Shown here: positions 9,406 through 19,300 of the stretch, piece after piece
How positions within the stretch are numbered: the stretch's first letter is position 1
Layout of the letters: the number at the start of each line of letters is the position of its first letter
The notes under the pieces: model-generated
What the model was told of the DNA's origin: nothing
The model's input: the letters and a program-made list of their open reading frames with translations, nothing else
The model's database searches: none
Translations under genes and position numbers: made by a program
From: Moraxella cuniculi DSM 21768
Lineage (GTDB): Bacteria > Pseudomonadota > Gammaproteobacteria > Pseudomonadales > Moraxellaceae
Direction of reading: 5' to 3'
DNA length: 64,000 bases
Assembly: GCF_900156515.1 (NCBI RefSeq)
Contig: NZ_FTNU01000009.1
Location: 1 to 64,000 of the forward strand

Positions 9406-10155
9406 ATGGCAGGTCATAGTAAATGGGCGAATATTAAGCATCGCAAAGCCAAGCAAGATGCCGCAAAAGGCAAGATTTTCACCAAAATTATCCGTGAAAT
9501 CGTCTCTGCCAGCAAAGGCGGCGATCCTGATCCTGCCAACAACCCTCGCCTGCGTGCCGTCCTTGAAAAAGCCAACGCCGCCAACATGACCAAAGATGTC
9601 ATCAAGCGTGCCATTGAGCGTGGTCAAGGTGGTGGCGAGGGTGATAATGTCCAAGAAATCACCTACGAAGGCTATGGCGTAGGCGGTGTGGCGGTCATCG
9701 TTGAGACCATGACTGACAATGTCAATCGCACGGTGGGCGAGGTGCGTCATGTCTTTAGCAAGCATGGCGGCAATCTTGGCACCTCAGGCTCAGTTGCCTA
9801 TCTATTCACCAAGCGAGGCGAGATTGTCTTTAATGATACATCGCTTGAGGATAAAGTGATGGAAGTTGCCCTAGAGGCGGGAGCAAGCGACATTGAAAAT
9901 GACGGCGAAAGCCTGCTGGTCATCACCGAGCCGAACGACTTTGGTGCTGTGGTTGATGCCTTATTAAATGCCGAGCTTAAGCCTGACAATATGGAAGTTA
10001 CCCTATCGCCAAGCACAACTGCCGACATTGACAATATTGACGATGCCCAAAAAGTACTAAAAATGATTGATATGCTAGAAGATTTGGACGATGTTCAAGA
10101 AGTCTATACCAATGTTAATTTTAGCGATGAAGTGATGGCTCAGCTCGATGCTTGA
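9406..10155 (+). CDS. yebC: YebC/TACO1-family protein
   Basis: A 249-residue cytoplasmic protein opening with [23 protein letters not shown], the diagnostic start of the family, followed by [25 protein letters not shown]. Family members act as transcription regulators or, as shown for some bacterial and mitochondrial homologues, assist ribosomes at difficult sequences such as polyproline. The acidic C terminus is typical. AAGG precedes the ATG by about eight bases. It stands divergent from the dioxygenase gene across an AT-rich intergenic region. Confidence 0.95.
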   Translation: MAGHSKWANIKHRKAKQDAAKGKIFTKIIREIVSASKGGDPDPANNPRLRAVLEKANAANMTKDVIKRAIERGQGGGEGDNVQEITYEGYGVGGVAVIVETMTDNVNRTVGEVRHVFSKHGGNLGTSGSVAYLFTKRGEIVFNDTSLEDKVMEVALEAGASDIENDGESLLVITEPNDFGAVVDALLNAELKPDNMEVTLSPSTTADIDNIDDAQKVLKMIDMLEDLDDVQEVYTNVNFSDEVMAQLDA

Positions 10156-10248
10156 TTTGTCATTGAATTTATAAAGCAAATTGGGTATGATAACTGATAA
10201 TCATATCCAATTTTTTAATAAAAACGGTGGTAAATTTAGGAAAATCAA

Positions 10249-10404
10249 ATGATTGCACTAGACCTGTCGCCACAAACTCTGCAATCTTTTGCCACGCCAA
10301 AACACGATGAACTACTGACCGATTTTATCAAAACTCTGCCAAACCGCAACCAGCTGGGCGATGGCTTGGTAATTCAACAGGCATTGCGTGATGAGTGGTA
10401 TTAA
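10249..10404 (+). CDS. Small hypothetical protein, 51 codons
   Basis: An ATG at 10249 with AGGA seven bases upstream opens a frame of 51 codons ending at a TAA. The product begins MIALDLSPQTLQSF and ends ALRDEWY. It is soluble and Leu/Gln-rich, with no signal peptide or membrane segment, and is not recognised. It lies 93 bases after yebC and 155 before ilvA on the same strand. It is not enriched in Ile, Val or Thr codons, so it does not look like an ilv attenuator peptide. It may be a real small gene or the tail of a decayed one. Confidence 0.4.
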   Translation: MIALDLSPQTLQSFATPKHDELLTDFIKTLPNRNQLGDGLVIQQALRDEWY

Positions 10405-10559
10405 TTATTTATTAGGCACTTGCTTTATCATTGAGCTGCTGTCTTGGCAACGGCAATCACGCATCATTTAAATCATCAAACCCAGACCAAGACCTGATGA
10501 ACAAATATCAAAAAATACATCAATGATATCAATGACTTACTATTATTAAAGGACACCCC

Positions 10560-12101
10560 ATGCTCACCCCTTATATCCGTGCCATCTTGCAAGCCACCGT
10601 CTATGATGTTGCCATTCGCACACCGCTTGAGCCTGCCAAAAAATTATCCTTGCGGTTTGCCAATGACATTCGCATCAAACGCGAGGATTTGCAGCCTGTG
10701 TTTAGTTTTAAGCTGCGAGGTGCTTATAACAAAATCAGCCAGCTTAGTAATGATGAGAAAAAGCGTGGCGTGATTTGTGCCTCTGCTGGCAATCACGCAC
10801 AAGGGGTGGCATATTCGGCAAATCGTCTAGGGATAAATAACCTAATTGTCATGCCAACCACCACGCCAGATATTAAGGTGCAAGCAGTCAAATCCTTTGG
10901 TGGCAATGTGCATTTGCATGGTGATAGCTTTGATGAGGCCAATCGTTTCGCCATCGAAAAATCACAAACCGATGGCTTGACCTACATTGCCCCTTATGAT
11001 GATGAGCTGGTCATCGCAGGTCAAGGTACGATTGGGCTTGAGCTTACTCAGCAATGGCGAGATATTGATTATGTCTTTGTGGCAGTTGGTGGCGGTGGCT
11101 TAATGGCGGGTGTGGCGGCATTTTTGGGCGAAGTTGCTCCGCACATTAAAGTGGTCGCTGTCGAGCCTGAAGGAGCAGCCTGCCTAAAAGCTGCTCTTGA
11201 AACCAAAGAACGAGTTCGCCTGCCGCAAGTATCGTTATTTGCTGACGGTGTGGCAGTTGCCCAAATCGGCGAAAAACCCCTTGAAATCGCCAAAATGACA
11301 AAATCTGACGGCACGGGCACAGTGGTCGAACCAGAGGTCATCACCTGTACCAATGACGAAATCTGTGCTGCAATCAAAGATATTTTTGAGGAAAATCGTG
11401 CCATTGTTGAGACCGCAGGTGCTTTGTCCATCGCTGGCATGAAAAAATACATTAATAAGCATGGCTTAAAAAACAAAAACTGTGTTGCCATCATCTCTGG
11501 GGCAAACATGAACTTTGATCGCTTGCGTTATATTGCTGAACGCACCGAGATTGGCGAGCAAAAAGAGGCGATTTTTGCTGTTGCCATTCCCGAAAAAACA
11601 GGGGCGTTTTTGGAATTTTGTCGCACGCTACAAGGACGCAATATCACCGAATTTAACTATCGCGTTGATACCAGCAATCCTACCGATCCAGCCCATATTT
11701 TTGTTGGTATTGGCCTTAAAGAAGGTCAAAAAGAACGTAGCACCATCGCCAAACTTTTGACCGAAAATTACCATGCTTATGACCTGACCGATGATGAAAC
11801 TGCCAAAACGCATATTCGCTATTTGATTGGTGGTCATGCCAATATCCAAGACGAGCAACTGTTTCGGGTAATTTTCCCAGAACGCCCTGGTGCATTGTTA
11901 AATTTTCTTGAAAAATTAGGTCAGGACTTTAACATTACTTTATTCCACTATCGCAATCATGGAGCGGCTGAGGGGCGGATTTTGGTGGGCTTACAGGCAT
12001 CGGCTGGCTCATCACGACAAATCATGGATGCCCTCACCGAGATTGGCTATGAGTGCGAAAGTTTGACGGACAATGTCGGCTATCAGTTGTTTTTGAAGTG
12101 A
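10560..12101 (+). CDS. ilvA: Threonine ammonia-lyase, biosynthetic
   Basis: A PLP enzyme converting threonine to 2-oxobutyrate and ammonia, the first committed step of isoleucine synthesis; 513 residues as in the long E. coli type. The catalytic domain carries SFKLRGAYNK with Schiff-base Lys51, SAGNHAQG and the glycine loop VGGGGLMAG. The C-terminal third holds two ACT-like regulatory domains (from about residue 335, EAIFAVAIPEKTGAF, and about 430, LFRVIFPERPGALL), where isoleucine and valine act allosterically. AAAGGA precedes the ATG. No leader peptide or attenuator was recognised in the 155 bases upstream. Confidence 0.96.
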   Translation: MLTPYIRAILQATVYDVAIRTPLEPAKKLSLRFANDIRIKREDLQPVFSFKLRGAYNKISQLSNDEKKRGVICASAGNHAQGVAYSANRLGINNLIVMPTTTPDIKVQAVKSFGGNVHLHGDSFDEANRFAIEKSQTDGLTYIAPYDDELVIAGQGTIGLELTQQWRDIDYVFVAVGGGGLMAGVAAFLGEVAPHIKVVAVEPEGAACLKAALETKERVRLPQVSLFADGVAVAQIGEKPLEIAKMTKSDGTGTVVEPEVITCTNDEICAAIKDIFEENRAIVETAGALSIAGMKKYINKHGLKNKNCVAIISGANMNFDRLRYIAERTEIGEQKEAIFAVAIPEKTGAFLEFCRTLQGRNITEFNYRVDTSNPTDPAHIFVGIGLKEGQKERSTIAKLLTENYHAYDLTDDETAKTHIRYLIGGHANIQDEQLFRVIFPERPGALLNFLEKLGQDFNITLFHYRNHGAAEGRILVGLQASAGSSRQIMDALTEIGYECESLTDNVGYQLFLK

Positions 12102-12143
12102 TATGATGACTATGATGATAGACAAATTGACGGTCAAACACTT

Positions 12144-12683
12144 ATGCTAGACCGCCAATTTTTAAGACAGCGTGGTGCCAAAAATATCGCCGTTGATTTC
12201 ACCGCTTTATCAAAACCCTTATCCATCTACCTAATGTCAATTATTTTTTGTATGTTCTTGGCAATTGGTTGGTATAAAGGTGATATTGGTTTTATTATTT
12301 TAAGCGTGATAATTTTCATTAGCAATTTATATTGGCGTTTTCAAATAAACAAGCATCATGCTGATGAAGTTTGGGAAACGCCTGATGGCTTTATCGTCAT
12401 TATTAATAATGATTATGAAGAAATTCGCTTTTGTGATATAAAAAAAGTTGAATACAAATTCCGATATTTAATAGATAGCCGAAATTATATCGTTGAATTT
12501 TATTTCAAACAGCCTAATAAATTTGGCAGAAAAATCTTTTTTGTAACTTGGGAAGATGCGTGCAATTATAACCAAGAATCACAAATCTTTCGGATAAAAA
12601 ACCAAGCCACCACCGATTATATCCATCACCTGCAAGAAAAAATCAAACAGGCAAGCGACAATCGGCCCATAAGTGAGGAATAA
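12144..12683 (+). CDS. Hypothetical membrane protein, two helices
   Basis: A 179-residue protein not recognised by name. Two hydrophobic segments (about residues 28-45 and 50-66) form a hairpin in the membrane. The C-terminal half is a soluble, Phe/Tyr/Lys-rich domain, possibly PH-like or YcxB-like, with TPDGFIVIINNDYEEIRF at its start. The two-helix-plus-soluble layout is common in small bacterial membrane proteins of unknown role. It is noticeably more AT-rich than ilvA before it and hslR after it. The start codon follows no clear ribosome-binding site. Confidence 0.6.
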   Translation: MLDRQFLRQRGAKNIAVDFTALSKPLSIYLMSIIFCMFLAIGWYKGDIGFIILSVIIFISNLYWRFQINKHHADEVWETPDGFIVIINNDYEEIRFCDIKKVEYKFRYLIDSRNYIVEFYFKQPNKFGRKIFFVTWEDACNYNQESQIFRIKNQATTDYIHHLQEKIKQASDNRPISEE

Positions 12684-12750
12684 ACATTTATACTCTCCAG
12701 CGAGTTTTTGACGATAGTTGATGACAGCACAAACCACAAAAAGGCAAACA

Positions 12751-13152
12751 ATGAACCCATCTGAACTCACCAAAGTGCGTGCCGATAAATGGCTGTGGGC
12801 GGCACGATTTTTCCGCACTCGCAGCCTTGCCAAAGAAGCCATTGAATCTGGCAAAGTGCAGATAAACAATGCCAAAATTAAAGTCAGTCGCGAGCTGCAA
12901 ATCGGCGATACGCTCACCATTCGTCAAGGTCATGCCACACGCCTAGAAGAAAAAACCATTATTATCAAACAGTTATCAGAAAATCGAGGCAATGCCACCA
13001 TCGCTGCCACCTTATATGAAGAAACCGAAGAAAGTCGCGTCCGCCGTGAATTTATGGCGCAGCAGCGAAAGCTGGATAATTTGGCTCGACCTGATACTCG
13101 CCCCAGCAAAAAAGACAGACGAGAGTTGCAAAAATTAAAAAACAATTTTTAA
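12751..13152 (+). CDS. hslR: RNA-binding S4-domain heat-shock protein Hsp15
   Basis: A 133-residue S4-domain protein. VRADKWLWAARFFRTRSLAKEAIESGKV is the diagnostic Hsp15 start. In E. coli Hsp15 binds stalled 50S subunits carrying nascent chains and helps recycle them. The lysine- and arginine-rich C terminus is typical. The start at 12751 is preferred over an in-frame ATG at 12718 because AAAAGGC lies just upstream. Neighbours are a membrane protein and a tyrosine phosphatase on the same strand. Confidence 0.9.
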   Translation: MNPSELTKVRADKWLWAARFFRTRSLAKEAIESGKVQINNAKIKVSRELQIGDTLTIRQGHATRLEEKTIIIKQLSENRGNATIAATLYEETEESRVRREFMAQQRKLDNLARPDTRPSKKDRRELQKLKNNF

Positions 13153-13215
13153 GTATTTTTGCACAAATCCCAGTTGATTTATATTATTTATCAAAAACTG
13201 TTATTAGGAAAAATA

Positions 13216-13686
13216 ATGAAACCAAAATCCGCCCTGTTTGTTTGTCTTGGTAATATTTGCAGAAGCCCATCTGCCGAAGCCATCATGCGTCAAAAATGCC
13301 AAGAGGCACAGCTTGATATCCGCCTAGATTCAGCAGGCACCGCAGCTTTTCATATCAACGAAAGCCCTGATGATCGTGCCATTCAAGTGGGACGCGGCTT
13401 GGGTTATGATTTAAGTACGCTCAAAGCTCGGCAGGTGTCTGTGGAGGATTTTTATGAGTTTGAGATGATTTTTGCGATGGATAAGAATAACTTAAAAGAT
13501 CTAAAGACCCTGCACGCTCGTGCTGTACTATACGCAGACAACCGCAAAGTTGCCACACTTGGGTTATTTGACCCACAAGGTAAAGCCGTTGCCGACCCTT
13601 ATTATGGCGATATCAAGGATTTTTTGGCGATGTTTGAGCATTTGGAGAGTATTGCTGATGGCTATCTTGCCACATGGCAAGCCTGA
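13216..13686 (+). CDS. Low-molecular-weight protein tyrosine phosphatase
   Basis: A 156-residue cytoplasmic phosphatase. The P-loop FVCLGNICRSPSAE gives nucleophile Cys10 and Arg16, and ADPYYGD gives the general acid Asp127. The start at 13216 has AGGA eight bases upstream; an in-frame extension to 13159 lacks the family's usual short N terminus. Bacterial members dephosphorylate tyrosine kinases of capsule export or act as arsenate reductases. No capsule or arsenic genes are nearby, so the role is open. Confidence 0.93.
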   Translation: MKPKSALFVCLGNICRSPSAEAIMRQKCQEAQLDIRLDSAGTAAFHINESPDDRAIQVGRGLGYDLSTLKARQVSVEDFYEFEMIFAMDKNNLKDLKTLHARAVLYADNRKVATLGLFDPQGKAVADPYYGDIKDFLAMFEHLESIADGYLATWQA

Positions 13687-13746
13687 TAGCCTTTTGCGAT
13701 TGACTTATAAGCCCAGCAACGATTATAATGCCTGAAACTTAACACG

Positions 13747-14799
13747 ATGATGCACATGATTCAAACTTATCACAATTACGACTTATCCGCCATGAATACG
13801 ATGGCACTCAACTCATGTGCAGACACTGCTATCGTGGTGCATGATGAGGCAGCCCTGCCGAGCATTCGCCCTACTGGCAGATGGTTTGTGCTTGCTGGTG
13901 GTAGCAATGTGCTGCTGCCAAGCGTGCTAAATGCCACCGTCATTTTGCCACGCATGCTTGGCAAACATATCCTAAGCGAAAACGATGATGAGATTTTGCT
14001 TGAGGTAAAAGCTGGCGAAAATTGGCACGACTTGGTTAGCCATTGCGCCCTGCAAGGCTGGTACGGCATTGAAAATTTGGCACTGATTCCCGGTTTGGCT
14101 GGTGCCGCCCCTGTGCAAAATATCGGTGCTTACGGCGTGCAGCTTGAAGATGTGCTGGTCTGCGTCAAGGTCTACGACTGGGAAAATTCACAATTTCTTA
14201 CACTAAGCCGCGAAGAATGCCAATTTTCCTATCGGCACAGCATCTTTAAAGAACAACCAAATCGCTATCTGATTACCGCCATTACTTTGCGACTGCACAA
14301 AACCGCAACACGCATACAAAGCAATTATGGCGATTTGCACAACCAAGCCCTAACACTTGCCACCGCCGCTGGTCGTGATGACATTCATGCCATTGATATC
14401 TATCATGCAGTTATTGCCATTCGTCAGAGTAAATTGCCCGACCCTGCAATTCTGCCCAACTGCGGATCGTTTTTTCAAAATCCAATCATTAGCCATGGGC
14501 AGTTTCAGCAATTGATTTGCCAATATCCGACCATGCCTCACTATCCTATTAATGATGCTTTGGTAAAACTGCCAGCTGGTTGGCTGATTGAGCAGGCAGG
14601 TCTTAAAGGTGGCGGTATCACCCCTATCCTAACTCACACAAAACAAGCACTGGTACTGACCAATCATGCTCCGCAAAGTGCCACGCAACATGATATTGCA
14701 ATCACTCAAAATCACATCATTGTCAGCGTGCAGCAAAAATTTGGCATCACTTTGGTGCGTGAACCTGTTTGGGTGAATGCTGATGGCAGCTATCAATAA
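13747..14799 (+). CDS. murB: UDP-N-acetylenolpyruvoylglucosamine reductase
   Basis: A cytoplasmic FAD enzyme that reduces UDP-GlcNAc-enolpyruvate with NADPH to UDP-MurNAc in peptidoglycan synthesis; 350 residues. LAGGSNVLL and GLAGAAPVQNIGAYG are FAD-binding motifs, SYRHSIFK carries the substrate-binding Tyr/Arg, and NCGSFFQNP carries the proton-donor Ser241. It is a type I MurB, of E. coli-like length. Alternative ATGs follow at 13750 and 13756. Its last 23 bases overlap the DUF218 gene, so the two are probably coupled. Confidence 0.95.
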   Translation: MMHMIQTYHNYDLSAMNTMALNSCADTAIVVHDEAALPSIRPTGRWFVLAGGSNVLLPSVLNATVILPRMLGKHILSENDDEILLEVKAGENWHDLVSHCALQGWYGIENLALIPGLAGAAPVQNIGAYGVQLEDVLVCVKVYDWENSQFLTLSREECQFSYRHSIFKEQPNRYLITAITLRLHKTATRIQSNYGDLHNQALTLATAAGRDDIHAIDIYHAVIAIRQSKLPDPAILPNCGSFFQNPIISHGQFQQLICQYPTMPHYPINDALVKLPAGWLIEQAGLKGGGITPILTHTKQALVLTNHAPQSATQHDIAITQNHIIVSVQQKFGITLVREPVWVNADGSYQ

Positions 14800-15511
14800 G
14801 ACCAAATCACGCCTACTGCTCGCCAAAAAAATAGTCATCATAGGCAGCACCGTCCTGATACTGGGTGCCGTCAGTGCAATCACACCAATTTTTGCCAATG
14901 TTGGGGCAGCTCTGCTCTCGCTGTACTCAACCTTAAGCTTGGATAATATTGATAAAGCGGATAGCATTATTGTGCTAGGTGGTGGTCTGACACGAGATTC
15001 CAAAGGAGCAATCGCACTTAACCATTATAGTCAAAGCCGTGCAAATCAAACAATCATCAGCTACCAAAATCAGCCAGCCACCATCATCACCAGTGGTGTA
15101 GAATCACCTTGGATTAATGACTATTTACAAGAAAAACTAAATAATCAGGCACAAATCATCACCGAAAATGCCAGCATGAATACCTGTGAAAATGCCAGAT
15201 TCAGTGCCAAATTATTGACACATTATCAACTGCCAAAAACCGCCTATTTGATCACTGACCGCTACCACATGGCACGTGCTCGCCGTCAGTTTGCCCAAGC
15301 AGGCATTGCCACCGTTGCCACGCCTGCTGATTTGGCAATCCCCTTAAACTGGCTAACGCCTCGCAACAATCTTGTGCATACTCGCCGCACCATCTATGAA
15401 ATTGTTGCATTGGCACGAGACATCATCGCACCACAGGTCAATTGCCGCAGCAGTGAACAGGTCAGCATTGAGCAATTGCACACCCCCAGAAGGCAAGCAA
15501 AGCTGTTTTGA
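14777..15511 (+). CDS. YdcF/SanA/ElyC-type DUF218 membrane-anchored protein
   Basis: A 244-residue protein with one N-terminal membrane segment (about residues 18-42) and a DUF218 domain. ADSIIVLGGGLT, ENASMNTCENARFSA and TDRYHMARARRQF are the usual DUF218 landmarks. Relatives (ElyC, SanA) affect envelope integrity and undecaprenyl-phosphate use in E. coli. The gene starts inside murB, which supports a cell-wall role, though substrate and reaction are unknown. About 200 bases separate its end from the tRNA-Ser pair. Confidence 0.8.
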   Translation: MLMAAINKTKSRLLLAKKIVIIGSTVLILGAVSAITPIFANVGAALLSLYSTLSLDNIDKADSIIVLGGGLTRDSKGAIALNHYSQSRANQTIISYQNQPATIITSGVESPWINDYLQEKLNNQAQIITENASMNTCENARFSAKLLTHYQLPKTAYLITDRYHMARARRQFAQAGIATVATPADLAIPLNWLTPRNNLVHTRRTIYEIVALARDIIAPQVNCRSSEQVSIEQLHTPRRQAKLF

Positions 15512-15672
15512 TTGGTGCCACCATCTCTCACCAAGTTTGATTTTATATTATTTAGAAAATATCAATAATAATTGCCCACATGACACTGCCTTGCTATTTT
15601 TATTATCGTGATTATGCCTGATTAAATCACCCATCTTAAGCCAAAAAATTTTATAAATATTACAAAAAACGC

Positions 15673-15700
15673 TTGCATTTACAAAAAATTAAGCTATAAT
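15673..15700 (+). promoter_or_regulatory. Promoter of the tandem tRNA-Ser genes
   Basis: TTGCAT (15673-15678) and a perfect TATAAT (15695-15700) are 16 bases apart. The predicted start is a few bases before the first tRNA-Ser. A TACAAT at 15823-15828 between the two copies could act as a second -10. Confidence 0.75.
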
Positions 15701-15710
15701 ACACGGCATT

Positions 15711-15801
15711 GGAAGCTTGGCAGAGCGGTTGAATGCACCGGTCTTGAAAACCGGCGTGGGTTTATAGCCCACCGAGAGTTCGAATCTCTCAGCTTCCGCC
15801 A
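15711..15801 (+). tRNA. tRNA-Ser (UGA), copy 1
   Basis: A 91-base class II tRNA. The acceptor strands GGAAGCT/AGCTTCC pair fully. The anticodon stem CCGGT/ACCGG frames the loop CTTGAAA with anticodon TGA. The long variable arm has GTGGG/CCCAC, the T-arm reads GAGAGTTCGAATCTCTC, and the CCA is encoded. It is identical to the copy at 15839. Confidence 0.96.
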
Positions 15802-15838
15802 TTATTAAACAGTGCCGTATGGTACAATAACCGCTTAC

Positions 15839-15929
15839 GGAAGCTTGGCAGAGCGGTTGAATGCACCGGTCTTGAAAACCGGCGTGGGTTTATAGCCCAC
15901 CGAGAGTTCGAATCTCTCAGCTTCCGCCA
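15839..15929 (+). tRNA. tRNA-Ser (UGA), copy 2
   Basis: Identical over all 91 bases to the tRNA-Ser at 15711, and the identity continues for a further eight bases (TTATTAAA), so this looks like a recent tandem duplication with a 128-base period. It is followed by a strong terminator. Confidence 0.96.
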
Positions 15930-15939
15930 TTATTAAATG

Positions 15940-15962
15940 CCCCAGTTTTGCTGGGGTTTTTT
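15940..15962 (+). terminator. Rho-independent terminator after tRNA-Ser
   Basis: CCCCAG and CTGGGG form a six-pair GC-rich stem with a five-base loop, followed directly by six T. Confidence 0.88.
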
Positions 15963-16183
15963 AATGAAAATACACCCTGCCCCAAACTGCATTTTCCCAT
16001 CTGTCATTGACACAATCAGCACAAGCACCCTGCCCTTTACTCCAAATAAATGCACCAAACATTGACCTTAATCTGGCAATTTAGATTCATACAATGCCAA
16101 TTTTCAAAGTTTATTCAACAACCAACCTAAAATTTTTAATCACAATCATAGACTTTATTTACAAAATATAAAAATATATCACT

Positions 16184-16194
16184 CCCCCCCCCCC
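16184..16194 (+). repeat. Poly-C tract of 11, upstream of the autotransporter
   Basis: Eleven consecutive C lie in an otherwise very AT-rich intergenic region (15963-16367), ending 13 bases before a perfect TATAAT and 173 before the autotransporter start codon. Tracts of this length slip during replication, and in M. catarrhalis a poly-G tract upstream of uspA1 controls expression of that surface protein. The tract occupies the place where a -35 element would be. Phase variation here is inferred. Confidence 0.75.
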
Positions 16195-16207
16195 TGAGAT
16201 TTTTTGT

Positions 16208-16213
16208 TATAAT
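16208..16213 (+). promoter_or_regulatory. -10 element of the autotransporter promoter
   Basis: A perfect TATAAT preceded by TTGT. With a 17-base spacer the -35 would fall at 16185-16190, which is all C, so there is no normal -35 hexamer. Expression may depend on an activator or on the tract length. The leader to the ATG at 16368 would be about 145 bases. The stretch 15963-16367 holds no gene. Confidence 0.5.
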
Positions 16214-16367
16214 CAGGTTAAGATAGCTTGCGTATTTGTATTTTTTGCAAAGATTGATTCGCTTTTATTGCTATTTTTAGAATGATGTCTGGCGATGTGC
16301 CACTTGATGTCATTTGGCTTGATTGAGCTTTACTTATTCATCTTTTGTATCTTATAAGGAAAATTGT

Positions 16368-19300
16368 ATGAACCGTGCTTATCGTGTTATTTTTAATCAT
16401 GCCACAGGCGTGTGGCAATGTGTGAGTGAATTGGCTCGCAGTAAAGGCAAAACTAAGTCATTCAAGGCGTTATCTGTTGCCATTATGATGACGATGGGCA
16501 GTGAAGCTATGGCGGCTGATATTGAGCTGAGCGATGGGCAGGTGCATCATTATGATACCAGTGTTAGCTTAATTGGTGATATTTTAATCACTAATGCTGG
16601 TACGAAGCTGACAAGTGGCAACCAAGTTATTTTTGGCTCAAATCCTAATAATCCTGCCAATACTACCGACACCACCATTGAAATCAGCAATGGTGCCAGC
16701 ACCGTCAGCACCATTGAAACGATTATTTCCAACAATAGCAACACCTTGGTAACTGTCAATAATGCCACACTTGATAGTGGAAAATCATTAATTGTGGGTT
16801 TCAATCCTAATTATACCGCAAAATTAATTGGTGAAAACGGTGCAAAAATCAATGCCAACGGCATTGTTAATATCGGCTATGCTGATGGTGGCACGGCAAG
16901 TGTGGAGTTATCAGGTGATGGCACCACTTTGACCGTCCAAACCGATAACAATAACATCATCAATATCGCCCTAGAAAACAACGCCATCGGCACCTTGAGC
17001 GTAAAAGACAAAGCCAAGGTTGATGCAGGACAAATAGCGGTCGGACGCAGTACTGGCTCAACAGGTACACTAAACACTGACAACGCCACCATTAATAGTA
17101 ATAGTTTGATAGTTGGCGTAGAAGGCAATGGTATCGCCAATCTAGCAAGCAGTACTTTCAATCTTAATGACGCCTATTCTTTGGCAGATGGCACAGGCTC
17201 AATTGCCAAGGTTGATAGCAAAAATAATTCCTTTAATATAGAAGGTATAATGGTTGTTGGAGCCAGTAATGCAGCAACCTTAAATAGCACAAACGACACC
17301 TATAAAATCACAAAGAATCTTACCGTTGGACAAGAGTCAGGCTCCAAAGGGGTGGCAAACTTTACAGACAGCATTATAAGAGCAAAAGATTTTGTGCTTG
17401 CAGTGCGAAACGGCTCAAACGGTGAAGCAACCATCAATGGCACAAAAGCTCGTTTACAAATTGAAAATGAGCTACACATTGGCTCGGGTGGTACGGGTAC
17501 ATTAACCTTAAATCAAAACTCTGAATATAATGTAGGACACACTTATGTGGGCAATGGCATCTATATCGGTGGCGGTGGTGCAAGCGGTACCGCTGGTACA
17601 CAAGGTGGTACAGGCACGCTGACTCTAAATGACAGCACATTGCGTACCAATGAAATTATGGTGGGTAATACAGGAAGTGGCACACTTCGCTTAAATTCGC
17701 TTGATCCTAATACCTACCTAACAGGATTATACACCAACCAAATCAGCCGCAATGCCAACTCCAAGTTGTCTGAAATTTATATCAATGGAGCAGAAATTGG
17801 CATTACTGCCGACCAACCTAATTTGTTTGCCAATTTTACCAAAGACAATAAAATTGAGCTTGGTAGCAAAGGCGTGATTTTCCAGACCGACAATTATCAA
17901 GCCAAAACTGGAACTGATGTTATTATCAATCCAAATGCCGTCATCACAGGCAATGTTGGTACGATTGATTTAAATAATCTTGATAAAACTTCTGGATTTA
18001 TGAAAACTGGTAAAGGCACGCTGACCATTTCTGAAGACAGCAAGCAGTTTACAGGTGATTTGGCTGTAGCAGAAGGCACGCTTAAGATTGATGGTAATTA
18101 TGTCATGAATGGCGAAAATCTTGTGATTGGTTTGATTGACAGCAATGAAGATGGATCTTTTGATAATCAAAGCGAATATGGCAAATTTGTCGTTACAGGT
18201 AAGGCTGATATTAGTAATGGCAACCTAAAAGTTTATGTTGATGAAAATATCAACCAAGGCTTGGTATCTGGCACAGCAGTCAATGAAGTTGTGAGTGCAG
18301 GCACATTGGTCGGTCAGTTTAAACAAATCAGCGACAATCATGCTTTGGTGGATTTTACTGCCGATTATTCTGAAGCCAATAAAGTTCATCTTACCATGGT
18401 GAAACAAGGCTCAACGCCAACGCCAACGCCAACGCCAACGCCAACGCCAACGCCAACGCCAACGCCAACGCCAACGCCAACGCCAACGCCAACGCCAACG
18501 CCAACGCCAAACGATGGTACGCGATTTGTTAAGGCTGTCAAGAGTAAAAATAACTTTGCTTCCCTACCTCTTGCCACAAGTCTAGAAAATGCGTTGGACG
18601 ATTATATCGCCGCCAACAACAATACCATGCCCAAAGCCGACAGTTATGGGCTAATACAGCAGTTGGGACGCGACTTGCCATCATCAATCACAGACGCACA
18701 GCTATCACGCGTTGTTACAAGTTTGCAGCCGCTGCTTACAGGTTCGGTCAATCGCACCATCTTGACTGCCAGCCGTCATGCGGTTGATGCTATTTATGAC
18801 AAACGCCTTAATTTTACGCCAATTGCTCAAGGTAGTGATGACCGTCAACGCAGCCTATGGGCAAAAGCAATCGGAGTGAACAACTCGGCAACAGGTACTG
18901 ATGGTGCTTTGGGTTATGACCAGCGTGATTTTGGGGCGGTTGTTGGAGCAGATACCAGCTTGGGCAACGGCAAAATCGGCTTTGCTTTGAGCTATATTGA
19001 CAGCAATACCAACAGTGATACAGTCAATCACAATGTTGCCGCCAAAACAGGCGAAGCTGTCATTTATGGTAACTATCAAGCCCATGACAACACAACAGCC
19101 TATGCCCATATCGGCGTAGCCAGAAGCGATATCCAAGGTGAGCGTCATATCGCCATCAGCAATCAAATCGCCAAATCGGACTACACTGCCGATACCGTCA
19201 TGGCAGGGCTTGGAGTAAGTCATATGATGGGCGAAACAAACCGCCACATCGCACCGTTTGCTCGTCTGGATTATGCCCAAGTGCGTGCTGATGGTTATCG

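Noticed and set aside
10405-10559. Attenuator for ilvA
   Set aside because: No leader peptide rich in Ile, Val, Leu or Thr codons and no terminator hairpin with a T run was found.
16158-16213. TTTACA at 16158 as the -35 with the poly-C tract as spacer
   Set aside because: The distance to TATAAT is 44 bases, far beyond a usable spacer even with large tract changes.
18386-18577. Minus-strand frame encoding a Gly-Val repeat
   Set aside because: It is the antisense reading of the ACGCCA repeat in the autotransporter gene and has no start signals.
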